Assembly: GCA_001557035.1 (NCBI GenBank)
Contig: LSKJ01000437.1
Coordinates: 1 to 37,230 of the forward strand
DNA: 37,230 bases
Direction of reading: 5' to 3'
DNA from: Rhodospirillaceae bacterium CCH5-H10
GTDB taxonomy: Bacteria > Pseudomonadota > Alphaproteobacteria > Reyranellales > Reyranellaceae
This document shows positions 33,568 to 37,230 of the stretch, piece by piece (the first letter of the stretch is position 1; each line of letters begins with the position of its first letter). The translations under genes and the position numbers were made by a program. The notes under the pieces are model-generated. The model was given only the letters and a program-made list of their open reading frames with translations. It was not told the origin of the DNA and made no database searches.

Positions 33568-35217
33568 CTACCGCTTCCCTTCGATCTCGATCTCGACGAG
33601 GTGCGGCTTGCCGGACTTGAAGGCGGCTTCGACGGCCGACTTGATGTCGTCGGCCTTGGCGACGTAGGTGCCGGCGACGCCCATGCCCTTCGCGAGATCG
33701 ACGAAGCCCATGGTCGGACCCGTCAGGTCCATGTGCATGTAGGGCTTGTTCGACTTCACGTCGAAGCGCGCGCGGTAGGCGTCGATGTTGTGCTTGAGCA
33801 CGCGGTACTCCCGGTTCGCCAGGATCACGAACACGATCGGCAGTTCGTGATGGGCCGCCGTCCACAGCGCCTGGATCGAGTACATCGACGAACCGTCGCC
33901 AGACACGCAGAGGATCGGCCGCTTCGTCTGCGCGACCGCCACGCCGATGGCCCCCGCAAGACCCTGGCCGATGCCGCCGCCGCGGCCGCTGTAATAGTCG
34001 CCCGGTCCCTTGAAGGTGAAGGTCTTGAAGAGATCGAGGTTGGCCGTGATCGTCTCGTCGACCACTACGACGTCCTGGGGCGAGCCCGCGCGAATCTCCG
34101 CCATGGCACGCGCCATCGAGGTCGGCGTGCGCGCCCAGGCCTTCTCGACACGCGCCGTCTGCGCGGCATCGTCGGCATCCTTGCGCGCCTTCATCGCATT
34201 GTTGCGCTTGGCGGTGGCCGCGGCGTCGACGGTCAGGGCGGCCTCGAGCGCCTCGAGGGCCGCGCCCGCATCGGCGACGACGCCGGCATCCAGGGTGAAG
34301 TTGTGAGCGAGCCGCGACGCACCGGCCTCAATCTGCAAGACCTTGGTGCCGGGCGCGAACGGCGAGCCCGCCGCGTACCAGACTTCCTCGAAGAACGGCC
34401 CGCCCACCATCAGCACGAGGTCGTTGCCCGCAAGCTGCTTCGCGATGCCCACTGCATCGAAGGCCAGCGTGCCGCAATAGGCCGGATGATCGGTCGGGAA
34501 GGAATTCTGGCCGCGCAGCCCCTCGAACCACACCGAGGCGCCGAGCTTGTCGACCAGCTTCACCAGCGCCTTGTCGGCGCCGGCGCGAGCCACGTCGTCG
34601 CCGGCGACGATGGCCGGGCTCCTGGCCGCCGCCAGCAGCTTCGCCATGGCCGCGATGCCCGCCGGATCGGGGCGCGTGGCGCTGTAGGAATGGCCGGGCT
34701 TGCCGGCGGGAATCGACGTCTCCTGCTCCATCACGTCGATGGGCAGCGCCACGAAGACCGGGCCTGCCGGCGCCTCGTTGGCGATCTTGAAGGCGCGCTG
34801 GAGGATGGGGCCCAGCTCGTCGGCGCGCTCGACCTGCACGCTCCACTTGGTGACGGGCGCGGCGATCGACGCAAGGTCATGGCCGAGGATGGGATCGCGC
34901 AGGCGCATGCGCGTGTCCTGCTGGCCGGCCGTCACCACCATCGGCGAATTGTTCTTGAGCGCGCTGTAGATCGCGCCGATCGCGTTGCCGAGGCCCGGCG
35001 CCACGTGGAGGTTCACGAAGGCGGTCTTGCCGCTCGCCTGGGCATAGAAGTTGGCCGCGCCGGTCGCGACGCCCTCGTGCAGATGGACGATGTATTCGAG
35101 CTGCGGATAGTCGGGCAGCGAATCGAGCAGCGGGCTCTCGGTCGTGCCCGGATTACCGAAGATGCGATCGACGCCGTGGTTGATGAGCGTTTCCAGAAGG
35201 ACCTGACGTCCGCGCAT
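33568..35217 (-). CDS. Thiamine diphosphate-dependent enzyme, benzoylformate decarboxylase-like
   Basis: A 549-residue ThDP enzyme of the acetolactate synthase / 2-keto acid decarboxylase family. The ThDP-activating Glu is E48 (HLHEGVATGAANF). The cofactor-binding GDGS...N motif is GDGSSMYSIQALWTAAHHEL with N in ILANREY (about 438-468). N-terminal stretches IFGNPGTTESPL, AFVNLHVAPGLGNAIGA and SPMVVTAGQQ resemble Pseudomonas putida benzoylformate decarboxylase (recalled), keeping the His of the NLH motif (H71) while the active-site Ser is Thr here. The start at 35217 (MRGRQVLL) follows a GGGGAGAG site. The substrate is probably a 2-keto acid. It lies 20 bp downstream of the DsbA-fold isomerase gene, in one operon. 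Confidence 0.88.
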   Translation of the reverse strand: MRGRQVLLETLINHGVDRIFGNPGTTESPLLDSLPDYPQLEYIVHLHEGVATGAANFYAQASGKTAFVNLHVAPGLGNAIGAIYSALKNNSPMVVTAGQQDTRMRLRDPILGHDLASIAAPVTKWSVQVERADELGPILQRAFKIANEAPAGPVFVALPIDVMEQETSIPAGKPGHSYSATRPDPAGIAAMAKLLAAARSPAIVAGDDVARAGADKALVKLVDKLGASVWFEGLRGQNSFPTDHPAYCGTLAFDAVGIAKQLAGNDLVLMVGGPFFEEVWYAAGSPFAPGTKVLQIEAGASRLAHNFTLDAGVVADAGAALEALEAALTVDAAATAKRNNAMKARKDADDAAQTARVEKAWARTPTSMARAMAEIRAGSPQDVVVVDETITANLDLFKTFTFKGPGDYYSGRGGGIGQGLAGAIGVAVAQTKRPILCVSGDGSSMYSIQALWTAAHHELPIVFVILANREYRVLKHNIDAYRARFDVKSNKPYMHMDLTGPTMGFVDLAKGMGVAGTYVAKADDIKSAVEAAFKSGKPHLVEIEIEGKR

Positions 35218-35237
35218 TTGATCTCTCCCCTTCATAT

Positions 35238-35864
35238 TCACTGTTTCGACCGCAGCGCATCGAGCGCCCGGTCGACGAATCCCAGACGGTCCTGGCCCCA
35301 GTAGCGCACGCCATCGACGATGAACGTGGGCGCTCCGAAGACCTGCAGCGCCTCCGCCTCCTGCGTGAAGGTCCGGTAGGCCGCCTGCACCTCGGCACTG
35401 GTCTCCGCCCGGTGCAGCGCGTTTCCGTCCAGACCGTTCTCCTCCGCGATCGCGATCCGCACCTCGGCCGACGCCGTGTCGCGCTCCTCCGCCCAGAGGG
35501 CGCGCAGCAGCGCATGGCTCAGCCGGAAGGCATCGAGACCGCGCAGCTGCGCGGCGATCACCATCCAGCCGGGCCGCTTGTTCCAGTCCGGATCGGCGAC
35601 CTTCTCCGGATAGTAGCGAGGCCTGAGCGCCAGCGGCATCTGCAGGTAGCGCCGCCAGCGGTCCAGTTCCTCCTCGTGATACGAGCGGCGGGCCGGCGGC
35701 CGGGTCCGCAGCGGCACGCCACCGGTCCGCGGAACGATCTCCTGGAAGTCGAAGGGCTTCAGGACCAGTCGCACCTTGTGACGCCGCACGATGTCCTCGA
35801 GCTGCGGGCCCATGAAATAGGCCCAGGGCGAAGACAGGCTGTAGAAGCACGGCAGTTCAATCAT
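35238..35864 (-). CDS. 2-hydroxychromene-2-carboxylate isomerase-like DsbA family protein
   Basis: A 208-residue thioredoxin-fold protein of the kappa-GST / HCCA isomerase group. The N-terminus FYSLSSPWAYFMGPQLEDI carries the SP-x-A-Y pattern of these enzymes in place of the CxxC of true DsbA. The cis-Pro loop is FGAPTFIVDGVRYWGQDRL near 175-193. HCCA isomerase acts with glutathione in naphthalene-type degradation, but most homologues are uncharacterised. It is cotranscribed with the ThDP enzyme gene. Its start is only 25-46 bp from a divergent flavoprotein gene and has a weak ribosome binding site, so a later start is possible although the N-terminus aligns well. Confidence 0.87.
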   Translation of the reverse strand: MIELPCFYSLSSPWAYFMGPQLEDIVRRHKVRLVLKPFDFQEIVPRTGGVPLRTRPPARRSYHEEELDRWRRYLQMPLALRPRYYPEKVADPDWNKRPGWMVIAAQLRGLDAFRLSHALLRALWAEERDTASAEVRIAIAEENGLDGNALHRAETSAEVQAAYRTFTQEAEALQVFGAPTFIVDGVRYWGQDRLGFVDRALDALRSKQ

Positions 35865-35910
35865 GCGGTCGGCCCTGCTAAGGAAATCCGTGGAGGGTCA
35901 GAAGCACGGC

Positions 35911-37230
35911 ATGGACGGTGTTGTCGAGCGGCATTCGGCGGGTTTGGACGCGCTCGAGAAGATCGCGCGTCACGACCTGGCGCGGCTGAACTATCCGCCA
36001 GCCAACTGGGTGCCCGGGAAGATCGGACCCGACGGCAGGCCTGTCCTCGACGTGCTCGTCGTTGGCGCCGGCATGTGCGGCCAGACGGTCGGCTGGGGTC
36101 TGATCCGTGAGGGCATCCGCAACGTCCGCGTGATCGAACGCAACGGGCACGGCCACGAAGGACCGTGGAACACCACGGCGCGCATGCCGATCCTGCGCTC
36201 GCCCAAGCACCTCACCGGCCCCGATCTCGGCGTGCCGTCCCTCACCTTCCGTGCCTGGTACGAAGCCCAGCACGGCGCTGAGGGCTGGGAGACGCTCTAC
36301 AAGATCCCGCGCCTCGATTGGCTCTCCTATCTCCTTTGGGTGCGCAAGGTCGTGGATCTGAAGGTCGAGAACGGCGTATCGCTGCTGAAGGTCGAGGCGG
36401 CGGGTGACTTCCTGCAGGCGAGCCTCTCGACCGGCGAGACGATCCTGGTGCGCAAGCTGGTGCTCGCCAACGGCCGCGATGGATCGGGCGGCTTCCGCTG
36501 GCCGTTGCTGCCTTCCTTCAATCCGGAAGATCCGGCCCGCGCCGGCCGCGTCTTTCACACGCTGGAAGAGATCGACTTCGCGACGCTCAAGGGCAAGCGC
36601 CTCGGCATTCTCGGCGTGCTCGCGACGGCGATCGACAATGCCTGCACGGCGCTGGAGGCCGGCGCACGCGAGGCAATCTGCTACGCGCGGCGGCCGCACC
36701 TGCCGCAGGTGAACAAGTCCAAGGGCGCGTCCTTCCCGGGCTTCCAGCGCGGCCAGGGCATGCTGGACGACGATTGGCGCTGGAGGATCTACACCTACAT
36801 GCTGGCCGCCGGCTCGCCGCCGCCGCACGAATCGGTCCTGCGCGCGCAGAAGCTGCCGGGCTTCGCCTTCCGCTTCGCCGAGCCGTGGCTCGACATGAGC
36901 GTCGACAAGGACGGCGTCACGGTGACGACGGCCAGGACCACGGAACGCTTCGATGCCGTCCTGATCGGCACCGGCTTCGACGTCGATCTGGCACGCCGGC
37001 CGGAGCTGGCGTCGTTCGCGGGCAATGCGACCCTGTGGGGCGACCGCCGCACGCCGGAGGAAGCAAGCACCAACGCCGAGGCGGCGCGCTACCCCTATCT
37101 CGGCCCGGGCTTCGAGCTGGTCGAGAAGGTGCCCGGCGGCACGCCGCACCTGGGCGACATCCATCTCTTCAACTGGGGCAGCATCCTGAGCCATGGGGCG
37201 CTGGCGGGCGACATTCCGGGCCTCTTCGTC
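35911..37230 (+). CDS. FAD/NAD(P)-binding monooxygenase-like flavoprotein (partial, 3' end outside window)
   Basis: The frame stays open to the right edge (440 codons, no stop), so the C-terminus is missing. An N-terminal helical lead (LDALEKIARHDLARLNYPPA NWVP) precedes the FAD motif VLVVGAGMCGQTVGWGL (GxGxxG near 51-56) and ERNGHGHEGPW. A second Rossmann-like segment, RLGILGVLATAIDNACTALE near 234, is where class B flavin monooxygenases bind NADPH, but its second Gly is Leu. DAVLIGTGFDVDL near 350 is the usual ATG-like segment. It could be a Baeyer-Villiger or N-hydroxylating monooxygenase relative; the substrate is unknown. An in-frame GTG at 35890 with AAGGAA upstream (35880-35885) is an equally plausible start. 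It is divergent from the isomerase gene. Confidence 0.85.
   Translation, partial: MDGVVERHSAGLDALEKIARHDLARLNYPPANWVPGKIGPDGRPVLDVLVVGAGMCGQTVGWGLIREGIRNVRVIERNGHGHEGPWNTTARMPILRSPKHLTGPDLGVPSLTFRAWYEAQHGAEGWETLYKIPRLDWLSYLLWVRKVVDLKVENGVSLLKVEAAGDFLQASLSTGETILVRKLVLANGRDGSGGFRWPLLPSFNPEDPARAGRVFHTLEEIDFATLKGKRLGILGVLATAIDNACTALEAGAREAICYARRPHLPQVNKSKGASFPGFQRGQGMLDDDWRWRIYTYMLAAGSPPPHESVLRAQKLPGFAFRFAEPWLDMSVDKDGVTVTTARTTERFDAVLIGTGFDVDLARRPELASFAGNATLWGDRRTPEEASTNAEAARYPYLGPGFELVEKVPGGTPHLGDIHLFNWGSILSHGALAGDIPGLFV

Noticed and set aside
33568..35850. A single 760-residue ThDP protein using the far-upstream start
   Set aside because: The extra 211 residues are an out-of-frame reading of the DsbA-fold isomerase gene. 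The ribosome binding site and family alignment support 35217.
1..37230. CRISPR arrays, tRNA, rRNA, insertion sequences or phage genes
   Set aside because: I saw no regularly spaced direct repeats, no cloverleaf sequences and no transposase, integrase or structural phage proteins. The palindromic elements occur singly.

Overview
The window is a GC-rich, densely coded bacterial chromosome segment with no rRNA, tRNA, CRISPR array or transposase that I can see. The catabolic gene mix, the Hsp33 gene, gene families first named from Agrobacterium vitis, and palindromic repeats starting CCTCATCCTGAGGAG all suggest an alphaproteobacterium (a Rhizobiales- or Reyranella-like soil organism). That placement is inference. 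Most genes are packed in operons with 1-8 nt overlaps.

Layout. (1) 1-2090: the redox chaperone gene hslO, then on the minus strand a GNAT acetyltransferase and an orphan MNT-type nucleotidyltransferase, bounded by palindromic repeats. (2) 2177-4050, minus: an SDR and a zinc alcohol dehydrogenase coupled by a TGATG overlap. (3) 4166-11004, plus: a three-gene unit encoding a transglutaminase-DUF2126 (putative amidoligase) fusion, a circularly permuted ATP-grasp/alpha-E fusion and a second transglutaminase. This looks like a complete but biochemically undescribed system for making and breaking peptide or isopeptide bonds. (4) 11157-12014, minus: an oxaloacetate decarboxylase of the PEP mutase/isocitrate lyase superfamily. 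(5) 12232-16848, plus: an oxidative catabolic operon (acyl-CoA-dehydrogenase-fold flavin monooxygenase, VOC protein, large alpha/beta hydrolase, ketopantoate-reductase-like enzyme), closed by a strong hairpin. (6) 17024-24333, plus: a seven-gene operon with a peptide/nickel-type ABC importer (binding protein, two permeases, fused double ATPase), a luciferase-like monooxygenase, a cysteine-free CMD protein and a CxxC alkylhydroperoxidase-like protein. This matches the KPN_01854/KPN_01858/Avi_7170/Avi_7169 gene families, whose substrate is unknown to me. (7) 32597-24535, minus: VOC protein, a second peptide-type ABC importer with separate ATPases, a GMC oxidoreductase and a small lipoprotein, ending at a rho-independent terminator. 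The operons of (6) and (7) converge at 24.3-24.5 kb. (8) 32645-37230: an HpcH/HpaI aldolase (plus), a benzoylformate-decarboxylase-like ThDP enzyme with a HCCA-isomerase-like DsbA-fold protein (minus), and a flavoprotein monooxygenase-like gene cut by the right edge.

Together regions 4-8 read as a scavenging island: two oligopeptide-type importers, each joined to oxidoreductases, beside carbon-carbon lyases and ring- or side-chain-modifying enzymes. No transcription factor gene is encoded in the window, so regulators must lie outside. The two best candidates for new biology are the transglutaminase/ATP-grasp/alpha-E unit, which lacks an adjacent Anbu protease, and the LLM/CMD/AhpD/ABC operon.
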